A stretch of DNA of 64,000 nucleotides from Lathyrus oleraceus (GCF_024323335.1 NC_066583.1:365735877-365799876); one strand, 5' to 3'; shown: positions 11,906-22,990, counted from the stretch's first letter. Numbers and translations are program-made. The notes: generated by a model not told the origin, from the sequence alone.

Positions 11906-12457
11906 AAGAAATAACTTGAAAGAAAATGAAGAGAAAAATGAAGAGAGTTTTGACTTAGTTTTTGTGAATGACTGATGGTGAGATTTATGAATGTGAATGA
12001 TTTTATTTATAGGCTCTAAAAAGGGTAGTTTATGAATTATGCAAAGAGTGTGAGTGTCTTCTAGAAACTTATTTAATTAAATAATGAATAATGATCTAAT
12101 ATATGAATGGAATAATGATGTAACAAATGAGAGATATTTTAGGTTATCTAGAAACATTGATTTTTTTATGATGCAAGAAAATGATTAATAAAATTCAAAT
12201 TGATATTTTGATGATAAATAAAATGATCATGAATTTATTTTTCAAAATACATAATGAAAAAAAAATGTAATTTTAGTCAATTTCTTCAACATGTAAAATA
12301 TTGACTTTATGTTAACTTTTTTGCTATATATGCATATATGAATAATTATGGTGACTTTATTTGATGATAACAATGCATATGACTAAAAATGAAAAATTGA
12401 ACAAATGGACTTGTATCAAATAAATTTAAAATGTTCGGACAAAATTGGGGTGTGACA

Positions 12458-12835
12458 CTCACATACAATATTTCTAAACACCTTGGATGCATGGGTTCGA
12501 ACTTTATGAGATGTGTGGACTCAAGAAAATCCATACTTACATATGTTTTTCTTCTGCTGGATGAGCAATATCATGAAAGAGTGGAAAATCTTATATGTTT
12601 GCGACTTCTAATATGGACTCATTATTTGTGGTATGCTTTGAAGTCACAATTCAATAATTGTGGTTGCAGACCTTTAACTTAGGGTTTGACATTGTTGACA
12701 ATATATGTAGGCTGCTAAGAATTTATTATGATAGTTCTACCGGTGTCTTTTTCTTTAAGAATGATGATTACACAAAAGGTGTAAAACACATGGATCTAAA
12801 GTACTTATTAGTCAAATAAGTGTATAAAACGTATC
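12458..12835. other. unassigned spacer between LTR and copia element
   Basis: AT-rich sequence with no repeat, ORF or motif that I can support. It is the pre-insertion target of the copia element at 12841. Confidence 0.5.
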
Positions 12836-12840
12836 ATTTA

Positions 12841-13141
12841 TGTTGGAAAAAACCAGAAATGGAATGGTGAAAACAGTGTGTTTGGGAAAGATGGAGATGA
12901 TAATGTGAATAGAGAGAGAGATAGAGAAATAGAGAAAGATTGAGAGAATTGAATCATATGGCATTAACCTTTCAACTATGACATACAATGTCTATTTATA
13001 CGGTACAAATTGGAACCACAAACAGGCCCAAGAATAACAGAAAAAACAGAATTGCAAAAACAGCTTATTTAATAAGCTGTTTTCACTGCAGTGCCTTTTA
13101 AAGCTCCTATCAAGCATTTGAATTATTAAGGACTTCCAATA
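12841..13141 (-). repeat. 3' LTR of the copia element
   Basis: 301 bp, TGTTGGAA at the plus-strand left end and TTCCAATA at the right. On the element strand it starts TATTGGAA rather than TGTTGGAA, and both LTRs share this G-to-A change at the second base. The left neighbour is the ATTTA target duplication. Confidence 0.95.
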
Positions 13142-13148
13142 CACCACC

Positions 13149-16100
13149 TTAATTCAAATGCTCCACACTCATCATGCTCAACTTCTTCACAAGTCTCTTG
13201 AACACATTACTTGTCACGCCTTTCGTTAACAAGTCCGCAACTTGTTCTTCGCTTCTGCAGTACCCTAAACGCAACTGTCCGGAGCTCACCAATTCTCTCA
13301 AATAGTGGAATCGCATTTCAATATGCTTGCTCCTCCCATGTGCTATGGGATTCTTAGCAAGGTTTATCGCTGAAATGTTGTCCACAAGTAGCAAAACAGC
13401 CCCATTTCTACTGCTGCCCAACTCCTTACATAGATTCACCAGCCACACAGCTTGGCATGCACACATCGACGCTGCTATATACTCGGCCTCGCAAGAAGAG
13501 AGGGCTACAACCGGTTCCTTTTTCGAACACCAAGAGATTGGTGCCTTACCGAACATAAAGAGATACCCCGCCGTAGACTTTCGATCATCCTTATCTCCGC
13601 ACCAATTGGAATCGGTGTATCCGAGTAACTCACAACTTCTGCCCATGTCGCTTGCCGGAAACAAAATTCCACAACCAAGAGTACCTTTCACATATCTAAG
13701 GATCCTCTTAACTGCTGCCAAGTGTGATACCTTCGGCCTCTCCATGAATCTACTCGCAATACCGACACTAAACGCCAAATCTGGCCGCGTATTGCACAAG
13801 TAACGATATGATCCTATCAATCTCCGGTATTGAGTAGGATCCACATCTTGTTCTTCTTCACTCTTGGACAGCTGTAATCGAGTCTCGGCTGGTGTTGTGG
13901 CAGCATTGCAATGCTCCATATCACACCTCTTCAGAATTTCCATGGCATACCTTCTTTGGTGCATGAGCAGTCCCAATTTTGTCCTTTGGAACTCTATGCC
14001 TAAGAAATATTTCATGATACCAAGATCACTCATTTCAAATTCCTTCATAAGCTCTCCTTTGAAATTTGAAATGTTCTTTTCACAGTTGCCGGTAATCAAC
14101 AAATCATCCACATAAAGACAAAGAATGATTACTCCATCACTTGCATCCGATTTCACATAAACTCCATGTTCGGATACGCATTTCTTGAAACCAACATCGC
14201 TAAGAAATCCATCTATGCGTTTGTTCCAAGCTCTCGGAGCTTGTTTCAAACCATAGAGTGCCTTCCTCAACTTATAGACCTTTGCCTCTTGATTTTTGAT
14301 CACAAAACCAGGTGGCTGTCTCACATATACCTCCTCATCAAGTGGACCATTCAAAAACGCAGATTTGACGTCCATTTGATACAACGGCCAGCTGTTGTTA
14401 TTTGCCATCGCAACAACTAACCGAATGGTTTCATGCCTTGCAACTGGAGCAAACACTTCATCGAAGTCTATCCCTTCCTTTTGCAAAAATCCCTTCGCTA
14501 CTAATCGAGCTTTATGCTTGATTATCTCGCCTTTCGGATTCGCTTTCACTTTGTAGACCCACTTCACACCTATCGCCTTTTTTCCTTTCGGTAAATCAAC
14601 CAACATCCAAGTACTGTTCTTCTCAATTGAATCCAGTTCTTCTTTCATCGCACACATCCACTTTGGATCGCTTAATGCCTCCTCCGTATTCACCGGTTCG
14701 GATTCGGCCATTAGAGCGAAGTGAATAAGATCACCCTCATTGTTGATCTCGCTATCTCGAAATAATTCACAATCACGGAGTCTTTGAGGCAATCCTCTTT
14801 GCCTTGTTGGTCGTCTACTTGATTCACCTGTTTCGGTTACAAAAGGTTGCTGTACAGTACCTTCAGCAGGCTGAGAATTCAAATTTTCCTGCATGAAATC
14901 GATTTCACCTTGAGGCAAATCGATTTCAATCTCTGCAGAACCAGTTCCAGCAGCTTCAGAATGCTGATTTTCCTGCATGAAATCGATTTCATCTTGAGGC
15001 AAATCGATTTCCTGAGCTGATATGGCAGATTTTCTGCTGTCAAATTGCCGAAACTCGTCCACGATCACATCTCGACTTATCACAATCTTCTTGTTACTCA
15101 TATCAAACAGCTTGTAGCCTCCGGTAGGATGATAACCAACCAGCAACATCATTTCACCCTTGTCATCTAATTTCTTTCGAATCTGACCCGGAATATGTCG
15201 AAATGCTACCGAACCGAAAACACGCAAGTGACTCAAACTTGGCTTGTGTCCACACCATACCTCTTCTGGAGTAACCTTGTCCATCTTCTTTGTAGGACAC
15301 CTGTTTATCAAATAGGCAGCTGTAGAAACAGCTTCTCCCCACAACTCTTTCGGAAGATTTTTCGCTTTCAACATGCTACGCACCATGTTCATAATCGTCC
15401 GATTTTTTCTCTCGGCAACACCATTTTGCTGAGGCGTATAGGGTGGTACAACCTCACGCACAATACCCTCATCGTCACAATAACTCCCAAATTCCCTCGA
15501 AGTAAATTCTCCTCCTCCATCGGTTTTGAGAATTTTGAGTTTGTGACTACTTTGTCGCTCAACCATGGATTTAAATCGTTTGAACATATCAAACACCTCA
15601 TCCTTCCTCTTGATTAGATAAATCCACAGCTTCCTACTGAAATCATCAATAAACGTGACAAAGTATCGGTTACCTCCATACGAGTTGACTTGCATCGGCC
15701 CACACACGTCCGAATACACCACCTCAAGAATATGCTTGGTCCTATGACCTGTATCCTTGCTGAAAACACTCTTGTGTTGCTTCCCTTGAACACATTCAAC
15801 ACACAACTCAGCTGGAACCACGATTCTTGGCAGCCCGGTCACCATACCATGTCTATGCAACGCGTCGAGGTCTCGAAAATTGAGATGACCAAGACGGTAA
15901 TGCCACAACCACTCCTCACGACTTGCCGCTGTAGCTAAACATCGATGCTCCATTACTTTCAATGCTATCTTGAAAGTTCGATTGGCAGCCATCGGTGCTT
16001 TAAGTACCAAAACCCCCTTTCGGTCCAAAACGCGCAATACCTTGTTTTCCATGCGAATAATGTAATCTTTCTCGAGTAGTTGGCCAATGCTCAAGAGATT

Positions 16101-17387
16101 ACATTTGATTCCTGGAATGTACAGCACATCCTTGATCAATGAACGACCACCATCTTTCTTCACGATCAAGACATCTCCAACGCCATCGGCGGATAACGTC
16201 GTATCATCGGCAAATCTCACTTTATTCTTCGTGGCTTGATTGATCTTGACAAACCAATCCTTTCTTCCCGTCATATGAGTCGAACAACTAGAATCCAAGT
16301 ACCACTCATCGCTACTTTGAATTCCATCTCGAACCGTTACCATTGCGTTTTTCTCCGAACGCGTTTCTGCAGAATTGTTTGCACTGCTGCCACTGCTGTC
16401 CAGCCCTTTTCTCATGCCATAATTCTCTTCCATGATCATCACAAGAAGCGTATTATCATCATTCGCTTCTTCCTTAGCAAACTTCGCCTCATCCGCGCGA
16501 TTTTCTCTTCGTTTCGCGTGGCAATACTTTGCGAAATGCCCAAGCTTTTGACAATTGTAACACTTCACGTTACTTTTGTCGAATGGCTTGTGGGTTCCTT
16601 GATCACCCTCCTTGGAGCTTCCCTCACCTTTTTGCCCCTTTGAATTTTGTGAATCTCTACCACCAAAATTCTGGAAATTGGACTTCCCTCTCGGATGCCC
16701 TTTCCTCTCCGATCGTTTACTCTTCTCATGAAGTCGCGCTTGCAATGCTATTTCCGACTTCGCTTTATCGTTTCCCCTCTCATCCATTCGTTGTTCATGA
16801 GCTTCTAGTGAGCTTTGAAGCTCCTCCTTCGACAACGACGATAAATCCTTCGATTCTTCAAGCGCAACGACAATGTTGTCGAATCTTGGCGTTAAAGAAC
16901 GCAAGATCTTCGACACAACATTCTGCTCTACCGTAGTTTCCCCGCACGACTTGATTTGATTCACCACACGCGTAATACGCGTCACATAATCGTTTATCGA
17001 CTCCTTGTCCTCCATTTGCATTAACTCGAACTGTCGCTTGTGAGTTTGTAACCTCACCACTTTGGCTTTGGCAGCCCCTGCATAAGCCTTCTCAAGAATC
17101 TCCCACGCTTGCTTTGCGGAATCGCAATCGCCTACTTTTTCAAAGTTGTCACCATCGACACAAGAATGGATCAAGAACAGCGCTTTGTAATCCTTCTTCT
17201 TCTCTTATTTGAACGTAGCCTTTTGAGCATCCGTAGCTCCTTCGACGAGAGACGTAACACCATCTTTGATCACCTCAAGAACGTCTTGATAGCCGAACAA
17301 AACCTTCATTTGCTTCGCCCATTTGTCGTAGTTTTTCGAGTCAAGGATTGGAAGATTGGTAGGTATTTTATCGTTTGAAACGGACAT
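13149..17387 (-). pseudogene. copia gag-pol polyprotein, one premature stop
   Basis: A single minus-strand frame from ATG at 17387 to TAA at 13149-13151, 1412 codons plus stop, interrupted only by TAA at 17207-17205 (codon 61). After that stop, 1341 residues follow without a break from Met at 17174. Numbering from that Met: gag with a CCHC knuckle (C-x2-C-x4-H-x4-C, about 204-217); aspartic protease motif about 290, reading Asp-Ser-Ser where the family has Asp-Ser/Thr-Gly; integrase zinc H-H-C-C motif from about 425, then catalytic Asp, Asp, Glu ([22 protein letters not shown]); RT with [11 protein letters not shown] and YVDD; RNase H with [13 protein letters not shown] and VDN. The IN-RT linker repeats a [14 protein letters not shown] unit twice. 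The stop in gag and the protease change should stop autonomous movement, but rescue in trans is possible. Confidence 0.95.
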
Positions 17388-17416
17388 GATTGCAGCGGAA
17401 TTGGATCAGAACCAAA

Positions 17417-17429
17417 GCTCTTGATGCCA
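17417..17429 (-). promoter_or_regulatory. primer binding site of the copia element
   Basis: Minus strand reads TGGCATCAAGAGC, two bases inside the 5' LTR. It resembles the initiator-Met PBS of copia elements (TGGTATCAGAGC) with one substitution and one extra A. Confidence 0.7.
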
Positions 17430-17431
17430 AA

Positions 17432-17732
17432 TGTTGGAAAAAACCAGAAATGGAATGGTGGAAACAGTGTGTTTGGGAAAGATGAAGATGATAATGTGAA
17501 TAGAGAGAGAGATAGAGAAATAGAGAAAGATTGAGAGAATTGAATCATATGGCATTAACCTTTCAACTATGACATACAATGTCTATTTATACGGTACAAA
17601 TTGGAACCACAAACAGGCCCAAGAATAACAGAAAAAACAGAATTGCAAAAACAGCTTATTTAATAAGCTGTTTTCACTGCAGTGCCTTTTAAAGCTCCTA
17701 TCAAGCATTTGAATTATTAAGGACTTCCAATA
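17432..17732 (-). repeat. 5' LTR of the copia element
   Basis: 301 bp, two differences from the copy at 12841. It carries the promoter for the minus-strand transcript, with a TATA-like box at 17583-17592. ATTTA follows at 17733-17737. Confidence 0.95.
17583..17592 (-). promoter_or_regulatory. TATA box in the copia 5' LTR
   Basis: Minus strand GTATAAATAG, a canonical plant TATA box about 150 bp inside the LTR and followed by the expected R/U5 region. Confidence 0.65.
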
Positions 17733-17737
17733 ATTTA

Positions 17738-18677
17738 AACATATTAGTATAAATTTCGTATTAGAAAATCATTTAAATAAAGATTCTACGTTCAAAATAT
17801 TTGTTGGTCATGTTAAAAGAATGAGAATTATGTAAAAGTCATTGTTAACATTATAATATCATTAATATATACATGTAATAGTTTAAAATTTGCACTGTAA
17901 CACTTGTGAATTTAATTAAGATTTATTTTTCTGTTTAGTTTTGTCATTCATATTATATGATATACATTATTATCAATATATGACGATAAAAAAAATTGAA
18001 GTGGCATGAAAAACACTTATTATTATATTCCTTCAAATTTTTTGAAATGAATTGACTCGTGAAAAAAATCAACTATATGATTAACTTGTGACTGCCATGA
18101 TCCGATCATTTTAAATTAATGAAAGATGGTGACTTTATATTTTTAATGAATAGTGCATAATTATGATATAAGATTAAAATATCAAATCGTCTCATGAGCT
18201 AAATAAATTTTTTGTTGAATTATTTTATTAATCTATTAAACACGATTCATGTAAATAATATATTAATTTTTAATAAAAGATAGTCTAATAGAGTGGTTGT
18301 TGGGTATAATGGTAATTAAAGTTATTGAGAATTTTATTTTAAAATTTAAATCGCCCTAATCTCCCTTTCTCAAGGTTGGATGTAATGTTTGATGTAAAGA
18401 TGCCTATAAAGTAGAAAGCAAATGGAAAATAACTATAACATTTTTCTTTTTTCTTACAAATAAACAAAATACAATATATTTGTCATCAAAAGATACATTA
18501 AAAAAAATTTAAGAGATGAGAAAACAATTCCAATAATAAACGCTAAAAAAATTGTATTATAGATCGGAGTATAATTTATTTCACTTGTAGAAATTCATAA
18601 AAATATAAAAATCATAATATCACAATCTTAAATAAATTTTACTAATATTGATATGCGGTAAAGAAAAATACTATATG
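17738..18677. other. AT-rich intergenic DNA
   Basis: Very AT-rich sequence with many short A and T runs. I see no ORF, transposon end or repeat that I can support. Confidence 0.5.
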
Positions 18678-18827
18678 CATCCTTCGATTAATATAATAAG
18701 TAAATTTAATTTTTTTTATACATTTAATAGTTAATATATCTAATCCATATATGAATTAGATACATTAATTTTCTAATATAAAAAAAAAAAAATCAAATTT
18801 ACTTATATAATATTTATCTGATGGTGG
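18678..18827. mobile_element. fold-back MITE-like inverted repeat
   Basis: The left half (about 18680-18746) and the reverse complement of the right half (about 18752-18826) align along nearly their whole length. They share ATAAGTAAATTT, a long T run and TATCTAAT near the centre, with ATCTAATCCATATATGAATTAGAT at the axis. The transcript of either strand would form one long hairpin. It carries no coding sequence. I could not fix a target duplication, so the family is open. Confidence 0.65.
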
Positions 18828-19725
18828 ATTAAACTTTAGCATAATAGTCTCAATTGTTGACATATATGTCCCATGATTGGACTTCTCCTCATCTTAACAA
18901 TATTACTTTACTTAACCATAAGGTTGAACTCTTGCATTGCATTCATAGTATTGACCATTTTGTTTCCATTTTGTGTAACAACTAACGGGCATTTGTATCA
19001 ATTATATGAGGCAGGGGGACATGATGATAATGGAAACTATCCGACAAAAATATGTTCATGAATGGGCCTCTATTGGAGCCTTCTTTACATGTAGAAAGAG
19101 TGGCCTACATAGATAAGGGTGTTACTTGAAATCTTGACATGAAAATATCATAGAAGTGCGCAAGTTCTGTTTGATTCCATAGAAAACTTAAGCATCTTTT
19201 GGAGAAAAAACGGTGTAGTTTTTTTTTCTTAAATAATTTTTTTTAGGTGAATTGACGCGTTTTTGTTTTTGGTTCCGATATTTTTTTTAAATAAAATTCT
19301 TGAGTATTAAATTTCATTTCGTTTTAATCTCTATAGATAAAATCTGCCTTTTAGTAGTGTAGAAAAGATTTTAATATTTAAGGATTATTTTAAAAAAAAA
19401 TACAGGGATGAAAATAAAAAACACGTCAACTTTTAATGACTTATGTTTAGTATTGAAGAAAAGTATGAAACATAGGGTGAAAAAACAAGATCATTCTCAA
19501 GTACATTATGGATTTTTCTTCATGATGCTTGTTTTGATGTGTTTAATGTAATGCCATGTTATGAGTGGGTCATATATGTTTGGTACATGCATTCATCAAC
19601 TTCAAGATTTTGAGTTAGTAATATAATGTTGATTGAAAGCAATTGAAGATTGCAACAAAACATTGCATTAAGTCTTTCACTGAGTTCTTTTCTAGTTTTC
19701 TCATTACAACAATTCAGTGATCACG
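18828..19725. other. upstream region of the host gene
   Basis: AT-rich sequence. A 62-codon frame at 18873-19061 is hydrophobic but has no support as a gene. No TATA box is convincing. This stretch should contain the promoter and 5' UTR of the gene at 19726. Confidence 0.4.
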
Positions 19726-20579
19726 ATGAAGACAAATAAGCAACATTTCTATTCTAATTTAAGCATTTTTCTACCTATCATGTTGTTTCTAGTCATTTTC
19801 TCATTTTCCTTTTCAATTTCCAAATCCTTTCCTTTGATTCTTACAATACCTATTTCTGTTCTATCTATTGTGTTTCTTGTCACATTGAAAAAGAAAAAAG
19901 GGACTAAAAATGAAAGTTTAATTCAAGAAAAGCTGTTCAAAGAGAAGCTGCAACCATCATTTGATGTTGGTGAAACTGAATTTAATCAACAAGATGATTT
20001 GCATTCAGATTCTTCACTTCCATCCGATAGTGAAAGAAATATTGCCTCAATGGTAGACGAAACTGTTGAGATTGATTGCATTGAATATCAAAATGCGAGT
20101 AGTTGTGATGACTTAGATTTAGATTCTGACACAGATGATGGAGACGATGATTATAACGATGAAAATTATAACCATGATGCACAATTTAATAGAAATATCA
20201 TAAATATGAATCGTGATAAAGAGGATAGTTTATTCTCATATACTCCTTCGGTCTATACTATTTCAGGTATATAAATTCTTAATATATCTATTCATATATT
20301 TATATCTTATAATTTGTATCTATAATGATTTTGTTCAATCTTTCAGATGAATATGAGGAGGAGGACGAGGAGGAGGATAGCCTCATTGAAATCCACCTTC
20401 CTAAAAGAAATTTTTCTAACTTAGCCTTAGCCGAAGAATCTACACAAAAAATGGAATCTGAATTGTTGGATTTTCTTTCGGAGTCTATTCTCAAGCAACA
20501 AAATCTCATGCAGCTTTTATCAGAATTTAACGATATGAATGAGGATGAAAGCTTAATAGAGATTGATATTTCCATGTGA
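19726..20579 (+). CDS. two-exon gene for a small acidic membrane protein
   Basis: Exon 1 is 19726-20266 and exon 2 is 20347-20579, with an 80-bp intron 20267-20346. The donor is CAG|GTATAT and the acceptor TTTCAG|AT after a pyrimidine-rich stretch; joining restores one frame (a Gly-less GAT codon across the junction) and gives 257 residues. ATG at 19726 is chosen; a GTG 9 bases earlier is not a plant start. Residues about 12-32 and 35-54 are two hydrophobic helices followed by a KKKK stop-transfer run, so the N-terminus is probably membrane-anchored with an acidic cytosolic tail. The tail has Asp-rich runs (exon 1 end), an EEEDEEED run, and the LIEI motif twice, the second just before the C-terminus. 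From memory it resembles unnamed putative transmembrane proteins of legumes; the function is unknown. It is the only likely host gene here. Confidence 0.75.
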
Positions 20580-20997
20580 TCATTCAACAGTCAAGATTTC
20601 AATAGGAAATCAATGTTCTCTTAAGGATAGATCCTAATTTACAGGTTTTATGTTAGGCATTATTTTTTATATTGAAGTTGAGGAAGATTTTGTGCTTGTC
20701 TATTATGCTGACGTTTTGATATCAAAAGGCCTTGGTAGTTGTAAGATTGTGTGTTCAATGGTTAGCATTTTTATGTTTCTTCACATCAAAATTAAAATAT
20801 GAAGTGCATAAAAAAATTCACATCTCCACTTAGACAAAGTGAGTTTTGATCATGATTTATGACAACATATATTATTTTATAAGTCGATTTTATAATTTTG
20901 AGATAGCAAGAGTTTCAAAATAATCAATCTCATAACAGAAAAATATTTTTTTACACATAAAATTTAAACAAATATTTCATAAAATCAATTCTAAAAC

Positions 20998-21049
<52 letters not shown>
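20998..21049. repeat. AAT trinucleotide microsatellite, about 17 units
   Basis: 52 bp of uninterrupted ATA/AAT repeats, 420 bp downstream of the host gene stop codon. It is a likely polymorphic marker. Confidence 0.98.
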
Positions 21050-21266
21050 GTAAGAAAAAGAAAATTACTCATAAATTACATAAATATAATAAGTAAGTGA
21101 TAGAAAAACATGCTGAGCAAAAATTGAGAAAGTTTGCTACATATCAATCTATCATTTAAAACCAATTTTCTCTCTTCACTCTCAATCACAATCATGTTTT
21201 CTTTCTTTTTTATTACTGTTTGTTTTCCTTCCTTCCTTTGTTGATGTTTTTTTTATATTTGTTTTA

Positions 21267-21850
21267 GAGTGTGCTTTGAAGAAACATTTTAATAAAGGAA
21301 AATAATTTTTGAGAAAATTTGAAATGATTTAGTCAAAATCTATTGTTTGGATAAAAAAATATGGACAATTGTTAAAATGATGTAAATCTATAAAGTATTT
21401 AATTCAAGTTAAGTTTAAGGAATTTAAAATAACACATATAAGTAAAGAATTTGAATTTTCTCTTTCACTCTATATTATGCAAATGTTAAATTGTTTATTA
21501 TTAAATTTTTAATTTTTGCAAAATAGTCCTCATATTTTATTAAAACTTTGAAATTCACCTCCAAAATTATCAAAAAATTGCAAATAAGTCTCTTAAAATT
21601 TTAAAATTTTACAAATTGGTCAATTTAAGTTTTTAAAAATTGCAAATTAGTCTCTATTTTTCATATTTTAAATTTGCCCAATTTTTTTTAAAATTTATAA
21701 AAATTGACCCAAAAAACATAACAATGAATCATTTTAATACTTCATCCAAACAAAATAATTTAAAAATGAATGAATTTCAATTGAATCATTTGAATTGCTT
21801 AGAACTTTAAATTCTCTAAAAAATTCCATATATCCCATCCAAACACACTC
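21267..21850. mobile_element. Tourist-like MITE (584 bp) with target duplication
   Basis: The left end reads GAGTGTGCTTTG and the right end CCAAACACACTC, so the termini are inverted repeats of about 12 bp with one or two mismatches. TTTTA lies directly outside both ends (21262-21266 and 21851-21855), containing the TTA preferred by PIF/Harbinger elements. The interior is AT-rich and noncoding, with repeated ATTTTAAAAATTGCAAATTAGTC-type phrases near 21540-21660. Its TIR resembles the GGGTGTGTTTGG ends of Tourist MITEs (established family feature). Confidence 0.75.
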
Positions 21851-21855
21851 TTTTA

Positions 21856-22662
21856 GGGACTAATAAATCTATTTTAACTTGTCACATGTCAAATGGGTTT
21901 GACCCAACTAAAAAAGGATGCACATAAAAACTCTTTTTTCTATAGTTTTTTTCCTTTTTTAAAAAATAATTGGTGGATCTAACTTAGGAGGGAGTCTACT
22001 GAACAAATATTTCTCTCACGACTCAAGTGGGAAGGTATAATGTTATATTTGTAAAAGACCTAATAAGGGAGAGAACGACGCCACCCACGGGAAGGACGAT
22101 GACCATACATCACCTTCAAGGAGGTATCGCCTCACCCATTTACCTTTTTCTCGCCCAGATACATGAAACGTGGGAAAAGATGTTCCTTAGACAGAGAGAA
22201 GGCAATGTCATTAACTGGTCCACATCTCCCTATGAAAAATAGATTCAACGGTCCACCATTAAATGAGTGTGTGGTGAATCTTCCCAAGAAAATCCTAGGC
22301 CCAGGGCCTTTATATACACTTCTCCCCTAACAGGAGAAAATGGCAGATCCTAATTCACACTTCTCCCTTAAGCACCACACTCATTTATAGAGTCTCTTAC
22401 CTCACATGAGTAGGTCATCTAACACCATTATAATATCACCATACAAGGCTTCTCGCTGTTGTGAGAAAATCCTAACCACCTTCAATTGTTATAAATATAC
22501 TAAGTCCTTTGAGTATCCTCTATTCTTGTAGAGATACAATGCACACATGTACTTTTTGACCAATACAAAAGGAGCTCCTCCACCATCCCCGTATTCTCTC
22601 TACAACTAATCATCTTTGTCACAAGTAAAGTGTTTGTCATCATATTTGAACCATCCTCGTCA
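21856..22662 (+). other. unassigned repeat-like segment with a TATA box
   Basis: Higher-GC noncoding sequence. TTATAAATATA near 22489 followed by CCTCTATTCTTGTAGAG and a pyrimidine-rich stretch looks like the U3/R part of an LTR in plus orientation, but I find no partner LTR, PBS or polypurine tract. The short frame 22027-22242 has no family likeness that I recognise. Confidence 0.3.
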
Positions 22663-22990
22663 CACTACAAGATACTTAACTTTTAGTGACAACCAAAAAA
22701 CATAGATAAATGTCTATTTATCATAAGCATGATGTAAAATACATATACCAACACTTATTCTGGCATGTAATTTGTTGTACCTATAGATTTTTTTGTCACC
22801 ATAAACTATAGTTACAAATTTTATGTTGATGGCATAAACAGTTAGTTATACCTACGACTTTTAATGTAGATATAAATCTTTTAAGATATGGCTCACTTCC
22901 ATTACCATACAATTTAGTGACACCAAATATTTGTTGATAAATCTTGATAGGGATTTTTTTTTGATAACTTTTGTTAGTATCATGTTTAAT
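22663..22990 (+). mobile_element. CACTA-like transposon end
   Basis: Starts CACTACAAGATACTTAAC, close to the CACTACAAGAAA terminus of plant CACTA (CMC/EnSpm) elements. It is followed by sub-terminal TAGTGACA, TTGTCACC and AGTGACACC motifs in both orientations, as expected of this superfamily. No opposite end (TTCTTGTAGTG) is visible, so the element is truncated, probably at or before the microsatellite at 23057. Confidence 0.5.

Larger units (their letters stand above)
9356..12457 (-). mobile_element. 5' LTR of gypsy element 2 (3102 bp)
   Basis: On the element strand it begins TGTCACACCCCAATTTTG (ending at 12457 on plus) and ends TGCGATA beside the PBS, where TGCGACA would be canonical. The terminal CA has therefore changed to TA. 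A PBS-like 10-mer lies at 9413-9422. Two separate tandem-repeat arrays lie inside (about 9985-10355 and 11241-11905). The long antisense frame near 10566-10943 is low-complexity A/T and not a gene. The right flank from 12458 is unrelated sequence. Confidence 0.8.
12841..17732 (-). mobile_element. complete young Ty1-copia retrotransposon (4892 bp)
   Basis: Two 301-bp LTRs (12841-13141 and 17432-17732) bound the element, and the 5-bp direct repeat ATTTA lies immediately outside both (12836-12840 and 17733-17737). By eye the LTRs differ at two positions: an A/G in the GGTG(A/G)AAACAG block and a G/A in GATG(G/A)AGATG. The element runs right to left: 5' LTR at 17432, PBS, polyprotein 17387-13149, 3' LTR at 12841. 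A weak purine tract abuts the 3' LTR at 13142-13150. Two mismatches in 301 bp give about 0.7% divergence, which would be a few hundred thousand years at a commonly used plant LTR rate of 1.3e-8 per site per year (assumption). Confidence 0.96.

Noticed and set aside
13327..17378. Many plus-strand frames of 80-158 residues across the copia element.
   Set aside because: They lie antisense to the continuous polyprotein frame, have no family motifs and disappear once the minus-strand gene is accepted.
18873..19061. A 62-residue frame with a hydrophobic start upstream of the host gene.
   Set aside because: No homology that I recognise, no start or splice context, and short AT-rich frames of this kind are expected by chance.
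19717..19725. GTG start nine bases upstream of the host gene ATG.
   Set aside because: Plant nuclear genes do not normally start at GTG; the ATG at 19726 is in the same frame.
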